Source: Flavobacterium sp. (GTDB taxonomy: Bacteria; Bacteroidota; Bacteroidia; Flavobacteriales; Flavobacteriaceae). From it: a stretch of DNA of 23,139 bases. Below, piece by piece: positions 7,022-15,737 of the stretch (its first letter is position 1; each line of letters starts with the position of its first letter). A model generated the notes under the pieces. The model was not told where the DNA came from and made no database searches. It saw nothing but the letters and a program-made list of their open reading frames with translations. The position numbers and the translations under genes were made by a program. The DNA is taken from NCBI RefSeq assembly GCF_021151785.1, contig NZ_JAGKWP010000036.1:1-23139 (forward strand). Reading direction: 5' to 3'.

Positions 7022-7052
7022 ATGAGATTCTGAAACAAGTTCAGAATGACAA
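7022..7052 (+). repeat. 31-bp palindrome-containing repeat, intergenic copy
   Basis: Identical over 31 bases to the reverse complement of 6125-6155. The hairpin core is 7027-7047. It lies in the 78-base gap between the DUF1015 gene and the small secreted protein, about 12 bases before the latter's ATG, so it would form a stem in that leader. The rest of the gap shows nothing recognisable. Confidence 0.9.
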
Positions 7053-7088
7053 GATTACTTTAAATCTTCATAAATCTAAAATCGCAAA

Positions 7089-8309
7089 TTACAACTCATA
7101 CACTACCAATCCACTTCTGAATTTTGGTTCGATATAAGTTGATTTGGGAGGCATAATTAAATTATTGTCAGCTAGTGTTTTGATTTCATTAATATCGGAA
7201 GGGTAAAGCATAAACCCAACTTCAAATTCGCCTTCATCTATCAAATCTTTAATTACAGAAACCGATTGCTTTCCTGAAATATAATCAATTCGTTCGTCGT
7301 TTCGTAAATCTTCAATACCTAATAAAGGATGCAATACTTTATCATATAAAATTTGTGCATCTAAATTTTCTAATAAACTCGTATCACTATTGCTTTCATG
7401 TTTATAAAATAAAGCATAAAAACGTCCCTCTAAATACATGCCAAATTCAAATTTATTTTGGGGTTTCCAAAGTTCTTGGTCTTTAACTTTTATAATGAAA
7501 TTTTCCGCTAATTTCTGAATAAAAACTTCTTTACTTAAGCCATTTAAATCGCGAATTAACCGATTAAATTCATAAATTTTTACATTACTTTCTGCAATTA
7601 AAAAACTCATGAAATAATTTAAATTTGGATTCCCAAGATGTTGGTCTTCTTGAAATAATAATTCAGCAGATGCCGAACGATGATGCCCATCGGCAATGTA
7701 TAAATTCGGAATTTTTTCAAAATGTTCGGTTAACCAATCGATTTCACTTTGGGTGTCAATTTTCCAGAGTATATGTCGCTCTTTGTTTGTGGTAGAAAAA
7801 TCATAAATTGGTTTACTCTGTTTACGTAACGCAATAAAGCTATTGATTTCAGTACTGTCTGGATAGGTAATTAAAACCGGTTCAGTATTAAAATGCGTTT
7901 GATGTAAATAATCTTTAAACAATTCCACACGGTATTGCAACGTATCTTCGTGTTTTTTTATCACATTATTTTGGTAATCTATCACTGAAGTACCGGCAAT
8001 AATACCTGTGAATTTTTGATTTTTGGACTGAATTTCATACAAATAAAAAACCGCTTTATCTTCTTCAATTAATATTTCGTCCGATTTAAAATCTTGATAT
8101 TTATGGGCCACACCCTTAAAACGTTTGTCCAACGTGATTTTTTGAGAATACACGTAAGCCGGATTAATCACATGTAAAAACGAATACGGATTAAAACTCA
8201 ACCAAGCGGCAAGCTCTGCTGAACTGTAATCATCATAAGTTCTACATGTAACTAATGCTACTTTATCGGCTGTTGGTCGGACCGCTTTAAAAGGAATGAT
8301 TTTTGCCAT
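7089..8309 (-). CDS. DUF1015 family protein
   Basis: 406-residue cytosolic protein of the DUF1015 family, with the full length expected. The N-terminus MAKIIPFKAVRPT is a recognisable family opening, and the motifs IKKHEDT (117-123) and YIADGHHR (204-211) are the strongest signatures. The DGHHR element resembles the D/G-x-x-R active-site motif seen in ParB/sulfiredoxin-like folds, so a nucleotide-dependent role has been suspected. The exact reaction is not established to my knowledge. In many Bacteroidota this family sits with serine biosynthesis genes, but not here: it lies downstream of an hbd terminator and upstream of a small secreted protein and yggS. ATG start at 8309. Confidence 0.9.
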   Translation of the reverse strand: MAKIIPFKAVRPTADKVALVTCRTYDDYSSAELAAWLSFNPYSFLHVINPAYVYSQKITLDKRFKGVAHKYQDFKSDEILIEEDKAVFYLYEIQSKNQKFTGIIAGTSVIDYQNNVIKKHEDTLQYRVELFKDYLHQTHFNTEPVLITYPDSTEINSFIALRKQSKPIYDFSTTNKERHILWKIDTQSEIDWLTEHFEKIPNLYIADGHHRSASAELLFQEDQHLGNPNLNYFMSFLIAESNVKIYEFNRLIRDLNGLSKEVFIQKLAENFIIKVKDQELWKPQNKFEFGMYLEGRFYALFYKHESNSDTSLLENLDAQILYDKVLHPLLGIEDLRNDERIDYISGKQSVSVIKDLIDEGEFEVGFMLYPSDINEIKTLADNNLIMPPKSTYIEPKFRSGLVVYEL

Positions 8310-8330
8310 TTATTATGAGTGATAATGAAT

Positions 8331-8367
8331 AAGAAAAAGTGATTAGTAAGAGAACATACTAATCACT
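8331..8367 (-). terminator. Intrinsic terminator after hbd
   Basis: A perfect 11-bp stem AGTGATTAGTA / TACTAATCACT (8338-8348 and 8357-8367) with an 8-base loop, followed on the minus strand by TTTTTCTT. It lies 19 bases past the hbd stop and separates hbd from the DUF1015 gene, which would then need its own promoter. Confidence 0.75.
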
Positions 8368-8386
8368 AATTACGAGTTGTTTTTTG

Positions 8387-9277
8387 CTATTTCGAAAATT
8401 GTTTTGAAACTTTTTCAGCTTTTTTACTTTCTGAGTAATCGTAGAAACCTTCACCAGATTTAACCCCTAGTTTACCAGCCATAACCATATTTACTAATAA
8501 AGGACATGGGGCATACTTTGGATTTTTAAAGCCGTCATACATTACGTTTAAGATAGATAAACATACGTCCAATCCAATAAAATCAGCTAATTGTAACGGA
8601 CCCATTGGATGCGCCATTCCTAATTTCATAACTGTATCAATTTCATAAACGCCACCAACACCGTTGTAAAGTGTTTCAATAGCTTCGTTAATCATAGGCA
8701 TTAAAATTCGGTTTGCTACAAATCCGGGATAGTCGTTTACTTCGGTTGGTATTTTACCTAATTTACTAGATAATTCCATGATGATTTTAGTTACTTCATC
8801 AGAAGTGTTGTACCCTCTAATGACTTCCACTAATTTCATAATTGGCACTGGATTCATAAAGTGCATCCCAATTACTCGCTCTGGATGAACTACATTTGCA
8901 GCAATTTGAGTAATCGAAATTGAAGAAGTATTGGTTGCTAAAATCGTATTATGGTCGCAAACTTCACTTAATTGCTTAAAAATATTGAATTTTAATTGTA
9001 CATTTTCAGTGGCAGCTTCAATAACTAAATCACATCCAACTACGCCATCTTTAATGTCTGTGTAGGTAATAATGTTGCCAATAGTTTTATGTTTGTTTTC
9101 TTCTGTTATGCTACCTTTTGCAACCATACGGTCTAAGTTTGTAGCAATAGTTGCCATTCCTTTTTCTAAAGATTTTTCAGAAATATCAATTAATTTTACT
9201 GGAAATCCACATTGTGCAAAAGTGTGCGCAATTCCATTTCCCATGGTTCCAGCTCCAATTACTGCGATTGTTTTCAT
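8387..9277 (-). CDS. hbd: 3-hydroxybutyryl-CoA dehydrogenase
   Basis: NAD(P)-dependent oxidoreductase interconverting 3-hydroxybutyryl-CoA and acetoacetyl-CoA. It is 296 residues long, the single-function form without a hydratase domain. The Rossmann motif is GAGTMGNGIAH (8-18). The substrate and catalytic residues are ATNTSS (114-119), H139 in GMHFMNPVP and E151 in KLVEVI, the canonical His-Glu dyad. The C-terminal domain has GFVANRILMP and GLGMAHPMGPLQLADFIGLD-type segments. It follows the Gfo/Idh gene by 29 bases, so the two probably share a transcript ending at the hairpin at 8331-8367. It could serve short-chain fatty acid or amino acid degradation; the direction of flux is not decided by the sequence. 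Confidence 0.94.
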   Translation of the reverse strand: MKTIAVIGAGTMGNGIAHTFAQCGFPVKLIDISEKSLEKGMATIATNLDRMVAKGSITEENKHKTIGNIITYTDIKDGVVGCDLVIEAATENVQLKFNIFKQLSEVCDHNTILATNTSSISITQIAANVVHPERVIGMHFMNPVPIMKLVEVIRGYNTSDEVTKIIMELSSKLGKIPTEVNDYPGFVANRILMPMINEAIETLYNGVGGVYEIDTVMKLGMAHPMGPLQLADFIGLDVCLSILNVMYDGFKNPKYAPCPLLVNMVMAGKLGVKSGEGFYDYSESKKAEKVSKQFSK

Positions 9278-9306
9278 ATCGTGTTTATGTGTTTGTTTTT
9301 ATATAT

Positions 9307-10272
9307 TTATTTCTCCATTGAATCGATAATCATGTACGCTACTCGTAGCGCTTCTGTTCCATCCTCTAAGGTTACAATAGGTGATGTATTCGTTTGGATG
9401 GCGTTTGCAAAAGTTTCCAATTCATCTAAAATAGCGTTGTTTGGATTCACATTTGGATTATCAAAATAGATTTGTTTTTTTATTCCTTCTGCATTTTGTA
9501 AAATCATATCAAAATCACCCGGAACTTCAGGGGCGTCTTTCATTCGAACAACTTCACATATTTTATCTAAATAATCTACAGAAATGTAGGCGTCTTTTTG
9601 AAAGAAACGAGATTTTCTCATGTTTTTCATTGAAATTCGACTGGATGTAATGTTGGCCACACAGCCGTTTTCAAATTCGATACGGGCATTGGTAATATCA
9701 GGGGAATCTGAAATTACGGCAACACTGCTCGCATTTACCGATTTCACTTTCGAACGCACCACACTCAAAATAGCATCGATATCGTGAATCATTAAATCCA
9801 ATACCACAGGTACATCGGTTCCTCTTGGATTAAATTCAGCCAAACGATGGGTTTCAATAAACATTGGATTTTTAATTTTATCCTTAACGGCAGTAAATGC
9901 AGGATTGAATCGCTCTACATGACCTACTTGTCCTTTTACACCATGTTTATTTGCTAAGGCTATAATTGCTTCAGCTTCCTCAACTGTATTGGCAATTGGT
10001 TTTTCAATAAAAATATGTTTACCAGCTTCAATAGCTAATTTGGCACATTCAAAATGTTGCAAAGTAGGTGTTACAATATCAACGACATCAACAGCTGCAA
10101 TCAAAGCCTCCATCGAATCGAATTTAGTGTAACCAAACTCAGCAGCAACTTTTAGGGCATTTTCTTCAAAGGGATCAAAAAAGCCAACTAATTCATATTT
10201 TTCAGATTGATTTAATAATCGTAAATGTATTTTTCCTAAGTGACCTGCACCTAAAACACCAACTTTCAGCAT
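9307..10272 (-). CDS. Gfo/Idh/MocA family oxidoreductase
   Basis: 321-residue NAD(P)-dependent oxidoreductase. The N-terminal Rossmann fold has GVLGAGHLGKIH (5-16). The family's catalytic-lysine motif is EKPIANT (90-96; K91), and the mid-protein segment HDIDAILSVV carries the conserved His-Asp pair. The second domain has the usual open beta-sheet pattern. Substrates in this family are mostly sugars and inositols, with no substrate identifiable here. In Flavobacterium this gene typically lies next to hbd, as in this window, but no sugar-utilisation genes are nearby. ATG start at 10272, preceded by a TATTTTTG -7 candidate. Confidence 0.9.
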   Translation of the reverse strand: MLKVGVLGAGHLGKIHLRLLNQSEKYELVGFFDPFEENALKVAAEFGYTKFDSMEALIAAVDVVDIVTPTLQHFECAKLAIEAGKHIFIEKPIANTVEEAEAIIALANKHGVKGQVGHVERFNPAFTAVKDKIKNPMFIETHRLAEFNPRGTDVPVVLDLMIHDIDAILSVVRSKVKSVNASSVAVISDSPDITNARIEFENGCVANITSSRISMKNMRKSRFFQKDAYISVDYLDKICEVVRMKDAPEVPGDFDMILQNAEGIKKQIYFDNPNVNPNNAILDELETFANAIQTNTSPIVTLEDGTEALRVAYMIIDSMEK

Positions 10273-10289
10273 ATAAAAATTAATTTGAA

Positions 10290-10297
10290 CAAAAATA
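10290..10297 (-). promoter_or_regulatory. Candidate -7 promoter element for the Gfo/Idh-hbd unit
   Basis: The minus strand reads TATTTTTG, matching TAnnTTTG, 18 bases before the ATG at 10272. No good -33 partner is visible. The remainder of the 133-base divergent gap to pcm is A/T-rich with AAGTTTGAAAGT-like words and no other recognised signal. Confidence 0.35.
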
Positions 10298-10405
10298 CAA
10301 TTAAAGTTGAAAGTTTGAAGTGTAAAACTTTAAAAGTTTTTAGAAAATCGTACTTGGATTTTGTTTATTAAGCTTTAATTTTACCAAACTAAAAATGCCT
10401 GCAAA

Positions 10406-11047
10406 TTGAAAGATACAAATAAACATCAAGGACTAAGAAATCAATTGGTTAAACAATTACAAGACAAGGGTATTACCGATGTGAATGTGTTGGAAGCCAT
10501 AAGAAAAATTCCTCGACATTTATTTTTGAATTCGAGTTTTGAAGATTTTGCTTATCAAGATAAAGCGTTTCCTATTGGGGCGGGACAAACGATTTCTCAA
10601 CCTTATACAGTAGCTTTTCAAAGTCAGTTGTTAGAAGTAAAAAAAGGAGATAATGTATTGGAAATTGGAACAGGAAGCGGGTACCAAACGGCTGTTTTAG
10701 TTACCATGGGTGCAAAAGTTTATTCTGTAGAACGTCAGAATGAATTGTTTAAATCGACGTCCTTGTTACTTCCTAAATTAAATATTCGTCCGAAACATTT
10801 ATCATTTGGAGATGGCTATAAAGGCTTGCCACAATTTGCTCCTTTTGACAGTATAATTGTTACGGCGGGTGCACCAATCATTCCCCAACCTTTAATGGCT
10901 CAATTAAAAATAGGAGGTAGGTTGGTAATTCCATTGGGAGATAAAGAACAAATCATGACGTTATTGATTCGTAAGAATGAAACGCAATTTGAAAAACATG
11001 AATTTGGAGAGTTTCGATTCGTTCCTTTATTAGAAAATAAAAATTAA
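10406..11047 (+). CDS. pcm: Protein-L-isoaspartate O-methyltransferase
   Basis: SAM-dependent repair enzyme methylating isoaspartyl residues in damaged proteins. The 213-residue product has the family motif GAGQTISQPY (58-67), the SAM-binding VLEIGTGSGYQTAVL (84-98), and the post-II segment FDSIIVTAGAP, with a C-terminal LVIPLGD. No in-frame ATG lies near the conserved N-terminus. The only start giving a full-length protein is TTG at 10406, shortly after an in-frame TAA at 10376. A nearby ATG at 10395 is in another frame and hits a stop after four codons. The gene is convergent with the antiporter and ends in a shared hairpin terminator. Confidence 0.92.
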   Translation: MKDTNKHQGLRNQLVKQLQDKGITDVNVLEAIRKIPRHLFLNSSFEDFAYQDKAFPIGAGQTISQPYTVAFQSQLLEVKKGDNVLEIGTGSGYQTAVLVTMGAKVYSVERQNELFKSTSLLLPKLNIRPKHLSFGDGYKGLPQFAPFDSIIVTAGAPIIPQPLMAQLKIGGRLVIPLGDKEQIMTLLIRKNETQFEKHEFGEFRFVPLLENKN

Positions 11048-11076
11048 ATCCCGATTCAATCGGGATTTAATTTTTT
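11043..11076. terminator. Bidirectional intrinsic terminator between pcm and the antiporter
   Basis: A perfect 13-bp stem ATTAAATCCCGAT / ATCGGGATTTAAT (11043-11055 and 11059-11071) with a TCA loop is followed by T5 on the plus strand. On the minus strand it runs into a T-rich TTTTATTTTC. It serves both convergent genes and overlaps the pcm stop codon. Confidence 0.9.
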
Positions 11077-13348
11077 AATTATTTTTAAGAATTAGTGTTG
11101 AAGGGATATCAGAAAGCCAAAGACTTTTAGAGTCTAATACCTTTTTCCAACTGTCAATTCCAATTAACATTAAATCTTGTTTTTTTAAAAAGTTTTTATC
11201 CATGACTTTTTCATGAATTAAAGCAATATGATTAGGAGCCATTTGTTCAATGGAACGGATTTGTTCTTTGACTTGTGCATTTTGCTTAATAAATCCTCCA
11301 ATATCATGGATGATAACTTGTGCATCATCATTTTTTATAAATTTTTGGGCAAAGTCTAACAAAAAAACATCTTCTTGATTGAAAATAGGGATGTAAATTG
11401 CATCTGTTTTGCTAAAAGATTTATCTACTAGTATTCCAACAGGTATTTTACTTTTAGAGACAATGTCTTGTGTGCGATCATCAAATGGACCATTTTCAAA
11501 TAAGTTTTCTTTGCCTGTAACCTGATTTAATAGTTTTTCAGGGTTAATAATTCGTGTGGTAAATCCTAAAATTTTACCCAAAAGACTCCCATCAAAAATG
11601 GATTGACCAACACCAATTAATAATAAGTCATAGTCTCCTTTATTAGCTACTTCTGAAATGTCCCCTTCAATGTCATTTGAAGCTTTAAATAAAGTAGTTA
11701 TTTTTTGATTAGCGTTCTCAGAGGCTTCAACAATAGGAGCAAAGTTTTCTTGTTCATATTGTTCAATATTATATTGGTGTATTTCATTAGTTGGTGCCAA
11801 ATGCATTACGGTCAAGGCGGCATTATTATTCATTTTTTTGGTTAATCCGTTAGCTAATCGAAGTAATGAAGTTCCTAATGTTGGAGTACCAAATGAAATT
11901 AAAATTTTAAATTTACTAATATTACTTATTTCTAGGGGCACTTCAGTTGTTTTACTTTTAAAAATCCAATTGATTAAATCTAACGCAGGTCCAGTCATAA
12001 AGGTTGTAGCTAACGCCATGATTACCATCATTGCAAATATCTTCGGACTCAAAACACCTAAGTCGTATCCAATGTTAAGAACAACGAGTTCCATTAGCCC
12101 TCTAGTATTCATCAGAGCTCCTATAACTAAACTGTCTTTCCAACTTTGACCAACAAATTTTGCTGCTAATGCACTACCAATAAATTTTCCAGATACCGCA
12201 ACTAGAATTATTCCACCTGTTACTTTCCATAAATAAGGATCATTTAGTAAGCCAATTTCGGTTCGTAATCCTGTAAAAACAAAAAATAAAGGAAGTAACA
12301 AGATTAAAGAAACATCTTCTACTTTTTCAATAAATATGTTTCGAAATGAGATATTTTCAGGCATAATTGCACCTGCCATAAAAGCTCCAAATAGAGCATG
12401 AATTCCTATTACTTCAGTCATGTAAGCAGATATAATTAGAGTCAAGAAGAAAATTGCAACTATAGGTTTGCTTAGTTTTTCCCTAGAATTATGTAGATCA
12501 CCTACGCGTTTTAAGAAAGGTTTCACAATTTTAATCATGAATAAAACATAAAAAGCAGCTAAGGCAATAATGTAGAGCGCACTCGTAAATGACCCTGCTT
12601 TTACAATAGCGATTACAGCAGCTAAAATGCACCAAGCAGTTATATCATCTGCAGCAGCACAAGTAATAACAATAGTACCTAGACGGGTTTTTTGTAGCCC
12701 TCGCTCTTGGACAATTCTAGCTAAAACAGGAAATGCTGTAATGCTCATTGCGATACCAAGAAAAAGCCCGAATGATGTAAATTTCACACCTTCAGGGGCA
12801 AAATTTAAGTATATATAATATGCCAATCCAATGCCTAATGTGAAGGGAATAATAATGCTAGCATGACTAATCACTACAGCATCATGAGCTTTGTTTTTTA
12901 ACACATTTAAATCGAGCTCCATGCCAATAACAAACATGAATAAAATTAGTCCAATTTGACTTAGAAATTGTAAGTTACCTAACGATTCACTAGGAAAAAG
13001 TGTCGCTGTAAATTCAGGAAAATATAGACCAATGACAGAGGGACCTAAAATAATTCCAGCTAGAATTTCTCCAATTACTGTAGGCTGTCCTATTTTTTTA
13101 CAAAACCATCCAAAAACTCGAGCAACTAAAATAATAGTCACTATTTGTGCTAATAAAATTGCCAATGGATGAGTTAAATTATGAATCATAGAGTCAATGA
13201 ACTCCATAAAATGAGATTTTCCTGTTGATGTAGTCAAAATATGACGCCCTTTTTCAAGAGCTACACCAATGGTTAGATACCAATACATAATTCCTGAAAA
13301 AAAACTAATTAACAGGAAATAAAATAAACTTTTCTTGAAATTTAACAT
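11075..13348 (-). CDS. CPA2 family cation:proton antiporter with cytosolic C-terminal domain
   Basis: 757-residue inner-membrane protein. A membrane segment near 9-28 precedes the transporter core, which starts near residue 60. The core (about 60-450) has the GQPTVIGEILAGIILGP opening (87-103), FMFVIGMELD, MSITAFPVLARI (201-212) and the paired acidic CAAADDITAW (D234, D235), the CPA2 ion-site signature seen in Kef and plant CHX proteins. Residues after about 455 form a long soluble tail with GTPTLGTSLLRLANGL and TVMHLAP, resembling universal-stress-protein-like domains of CHX-type exchangers. It would exchange Na+ or K+ for H+; the ion and direction cannot be told. The N-terminal extension with an extra membrane segment is longer than in the minimal family. 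ATG start at 13348, monocistronic. Confidence 0.92.
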   Translation of the reverse strand: MLNFKKSLFYFLLISFFSGIMYWYLTIGVALEKGRHILTTSTGKSHFMEFIDSMIHNLTHPLAILLAQIVTIILVARVFGWFCKKIGQPTVIGEILAGIILGPSVIGLYFPEFTATLFPSESLGNLQFLSQIGLILFMFVIGMELDLNVLKNKAHDAVVISHASIIIPFTLGIGLAYYIYLNFAPEGVKFTSFGLFLGIAMSITAFPVLARIVQERGLQKTRLGTIVITCAAADDITAWCILAAVIAIVKAGSFTSALYIIALAAFYVLFMIKIVKPFLKRVGDLHNSREKLSKPIVAIFFLTLIISAYMTEVIGIHALFGAFMAGAIMPENISFRNIFIEKVEDVSLILLLPLFFVFTGLRTEIGLLNDPYLWKVTGGIILVAVSGKFIGSALAAKFVGQSWKDSLVIGALMNTRGLMELVVLNIGYDLGVLSPKIFAMMVIMALATTFMTGPALDLINWIFKSKTTEVPLEISNISKFKILISFGTPTLGTSLLRLANGLTKKMNNNAALTVMHLAPTNEIHQYNIEQYEQENFAPIVEASENANQKITTLFKASNDIEGDISEVANKGDYDLLLIGVGQSIFDGSLLGKILGFTTRIINPEKLLNQVTGKENLFENGPFDDRTQDIVSKSKIPVGILVDKSFSKTDAIYIPIFNQEDVFLLDFAQKFIKNDDAQVIIHDIGGFIKQNAQVKEQIRSIEQMAPNHIALIHEKVMDKNFLKKQDLMLIGIDSWKKVLDSKSLWLSDIPSTLILKNN

Positions 13349-13465
13349 GCAGTTTCATTTTAATAGTTGGTCCAAATTTCATTAGAAAAGTGTTATTAAA
13401 AGAAGCTAAGGTATGTTATCAACTAACAATTGTAATAAAACAGAAAAATTTTGTAATGAAATAGA

Positions 13466-14182
13466 TTAGCTATTAATTCTAATCATAAATTCAGGTCGAT
13501 ATACTTCACTTAGTTGAAAACGAAGTGGATTTCCATTTTTTGAATTTAGATTTGAGGTGATTTCATCGAAAGAAAATACATGTACTATTTTAAGTGCTAT
13601 TAATTCGCGTTTATTGATTCTAATGAATTCCTGAGAAGGTAAAAGTTCTAATAATTTTTCAAAAGAAATGTTTTTTAGTACGAGTTCAACTCCATTCATT
13701 AAAATAGCAATTTTATCTCTACTATCAGTAGCGGCTGTTTTAATATAAGCTATAGTATCAAAGAAAAGTAAAGTTTTGCCTTTGTCGGTATTTAATTGAA
13801 TATAATTTTTTTCGTCTTTTGTACTAATTCGTTGCTTTGCTTTGTCAATGGCTTGTTGCAAACGCTCTTTTTTAATTGGTTTTTGTACATAATCTATAGC
13901 ATTTAAATCAAAAGCTTCTACAGCATATTCTTTGTAAGCTGTTGTAAAAATGACAGGTTTTCCATTTAAAAGATTGGCTACTTGTAAACCATTCATACTA
14001 GGCATTTCAATATCCATAATGCAAAAATCATAGTCTAAAAACGATTGTTCGTTTAATAACAGAACAGGGTCGTTAAAAGCTTTTACAACTTCTATATCTG
14101 TTATTTGTTCGCAAAGCATTTTAAGATAAGTTAATCCAGGTAACTCATCATCTAGTAACAAGCATTTTAGTTTTGTACTCAA
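13466..14182 (-). CDS. LytTR-type response regulator
   Basis: 238 residues. The receiver domain (about 5-120) has the acidic pocket DDE (11-13), the phosphoacceptor D57 in CIMDIEMPSMNG, FTTAYKEYAVEAFDLNAIDYVQKPI with the conserved T and K. A C-terminal LytTR DNA-binding domain (about 140-235) follows, with FIRINKRELIAL. It starts with TTG at 14182 (no ATG is available before the receiver core), and its first 35 bases overlap the kinase gene, so the pair is translationally coupled. The cognate kinase is directly upstream. The target promoters are unknown. The neighbouring VIT transporter and antiporter are candidates by position only. Confidence 0.92.
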   Translation of the reverse strand: MSTKLKCLLLDDELPGLTYLKMLCEQITDIEVVKAFNDPVLLLNEQSFLDYDFCIMDIEMPSMNGLQVANLLNGKPVIFTTAYKEYAVEAFDLNAIDYVQKPIKKERLQQAIDKAKQRISTKDEKNYIQLNTDKGKTLLFFDTIAYIKTAATDSRDKIAILMNGVELVLKNISFEKLLELLPSQEFIRINKRELIALKIVHVFSFDEITSNLNSKNGNPLRFQLSEVYRPEFMIRINS

Positions 14183-14900
14183 GTAAGTTAATTTTTAAAT
14201 GGGCAAAGTAATTATCGTTTTCAGTATAGCGATCCAATTGAAAAGTGTCTTGATAAATGATTTTCAATCGTTCTTCTAAAGTTTCACTTCCTATTCCACT
14301 ATTTTGTTTTTTCAAAGGAGTTTTCAGTGAAATTTTATTGGCTACTGCCAAAGATAAGGTATTGTTTTTAAATTCAAAAGTTATACTAATGAACGCATCA
14401 GCACTTTGAATGTCTGCATGCTTAAATGCATTTTCTATTAAGTCTATTGTAATTAATGGAGCTACAACTTCTTGATTATAAAAGTGATCAGATTCATCAA
14501 TTTTTGTTTTTACCTTTAATTCAAATAAAGGACTTATTTTGATTTTATAAATCTCAATTAAATTTAAAGCAAATTCAATTTCTTGTTGAGGAGTAACTAA
14601 TTTATTATGACTTTCATATAAGATATAATCCAAGACATTTGACATTTTATCCAAAGCATGGTAGGTTTGATACGCATGAGATTGAATAGAATTAAGTGTG
14701 TTTTTAAATAAATGCGGATTTAATCTTGATTCTAAATTTTGAAGTTTTAGAGAATTAATTTTGTTTTCTAAATGATGATAATTTTGCTCCATAGATTGTT
14801 TACGAGCTTCTGCTTTTTGCCACTTTGAAAAAAAAGTGTAGGAGGCAAGTAGTAAAAGCACATTGAGTACAATAAGAAAAATGGTTAAACTAGTTATCAT
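14148..14900 (-). CDS. LytS-type sensor histidine kinase
   Basis: 250-residue short histidine kinase of the His_kinase (PF06580) type. There is one N-terminal membrane helix (about 4-24), then a coiled-coil linker and the phosphoacceptor H63 in LNPHLFKN. The N-box is DLIENAFKHAD (153-163) and the glycine loop is NSGIGSETLEERL (200-212). There is no periplasmic sensor domain, so the signal probably comes from the membrane or a partner. It overlaps the LytTR regulator by 35 bases and lies 40 bases downstream of the VIT gene. A -7 promoter candidate precedes its ATG at 14900, so it may be transcribed independently of VIT. Confidence 0.92.
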   Translation of the reverse strand: MITSLTIFLIVLNVLLLLASYTFFSKWQKAEARKQSMEQNYHHLENKINSLKLQNLESRLNPHLFKNTLNSIQSHAYQTYHALDKMSNVLDYILYESHNKLVTPQQEIEFALNLIEIYKIKISPLFELKVKTKIDESDHFYNQEVVAPLITIDLIENAFKHADIQSADAFISITFEFKNNTLSLAVANKISLKTPLKKQNSGIGSETLEERLKIIYQDTFQLDRYTENDNYFAHLKINLLEYKTKMLVTR

Positions 14901-14919
14901 AACTCAGAAGTCAGTGCTG

Positions 14920-14927
14920 CAAATGTA
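14920..14927 (-). promoter_or_regulatory. Candidate -7 promoter element for the LytS/LytR pair
   Basis: The minus strand reads TACATTTG, matching TAnnTTTG, 20 bases before the kinase ATG, within the 40-base VIT-kinase gap. No TTG -33 element at normal spacing was found. Confidence 0.35.
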
Positions 14928-14940
14928 GTAAATAAAAAAA

Positions 14941-15642
14941 TTAAACTTTTACTCCAAATAAATTGCCAACAAAGGCAGATAATCCCATAGCAAGAGTTCC
15001 CCAAATAGTAACGCGTAAAATAGCTTTTGTAATACTAGCTCCTCCTGTTTTTGCTGATAACCCTCCTAAAATGATGAGAGATAATAAAGTAAAACCATAT
15101 AAGAAATACTCCATTTTTTCTACCGGTGCAAATAAAGTAACCAGCATTGGAAGTAATCCTCCAACAGTAAATGCTGCTCCGGAGGCTAGTGCTGCCTGAA
15201 TAGGATTGGCTTGAGAGATTTCGTTAATCCCCAATTCATCACGGATGTGAGTCCCTAGAGCATCATATTCAGTTAATTCTTTTGCTACTTGAAGAGCAGT
15301 TTCTTTTTTTAAACCTCGACGTTCGTATATTTGAGCTAAAATTAGTAACTCACCTTCTGGATTTTCTAATAATTCTTGCTGTTCTCTAGCAATATCTGAT
15401 TTTTCTGTATCAGTTTGTGAACTAACAGAAACATATTCACCAGCGGCCATGGATAAGGCACCAGCGACTAAACCAGCAACTGCCGCCAAAATAATTGGTT
15501 CTCTTGTACTACTTGCTGCTGCTACTCCAATAGCTAAACTCGATATAGAAATAATACCATCATTAGCTCCTAAAACGGCTGCGCGTAACCAATTACTTCT
15601 ATGTATATAATGTGAATCTAAATAATTTTCAATTGTTACCAT
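14941..15642 (-). CDS. VIT/CCC1 family Fe(II)/Mn(II) transporter
   Basis: 233-residue membrane protein of the VIT1/CCC1 family. The first membrane segment carries WLRAAVLGANDGIISISSLAIG (19-40), followed by AGALSMAAGEYVSVSSQTDTEKSDIARE (60-87), the family signature with metal-coordinating Met/Glu positions. A cytosolic metal-binding acidic segment (EQQELLENPEGELLILAQIYERRGL) comes next, then three membrane spans with GGLLPML and GGLSAKTGG. Eukaryotic members move Fe(II) or Mn(II) out of the cytosol into vacuoles. In bacteria, export or detoxification is the likely role. It is divergent from the ankyrin/DUF2271/PepSY/ApbE operon across 131 bases, a position that makes a shared metal response plausible but unproven. 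Confidence 0.93.
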   Translation of the reverse strand: MVTIENYLDSHYIHRSNWLRAAVLGANDGIISISSLAIGVAAASSTREPIILAAVAGLVAGALSMAAGEYVSVSSQTDTEKSDIAREQQELLENPEGELLILAQIYERRGLKKETALQVAKELTEYDALGTHIRDELGINEISQANPIQAALASGAAFTVGGLLPMLVTLFAPVEKMEYFLYGFTLLSLIILGGLSAKTGGASITKAILRVTIWGTLAMGLSAFVGNLFGVKV

Positions 15643-15729
15643 TTTTGAGATGTTTTAGTACGTTAAAAATACACTTTAATTTGGTTTTAAAAAATACTTT
15701 AAATCATTTTTTTACCTGAAATTTATTAA

Positions 15730-15737
15730 TACCTTTG
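15730..15737 (+). promoter_or_regulatory. Candidate -7 promoter element for the flavinylation operon
   Basis: TACCTTTG matches TAnnTTTG 36 bases before the ankyrin gene ATG, giving a leader of roughly 30 bases. No TTG occurs at the usual -33 distance. No recognisable Fur box or other operator was seen in the 131-base divergent gap. Confidence 0.4.

Noticed and set aside
9072..9469. Overlapping plus-strand open frames opposite hbd and the Gfo/Idh gene
   Set aside because: They are antisense shadows of strongly supported genes, have no family resemblance, and lack plausible leaders.
13414..13428. TGTTA/TAACA inverted repeat between the antiporter and LytTR genes as terminator or operator
   Set aside because: The stem is only 5 bp, with no T-run on either strand, and nothing else supports a function.
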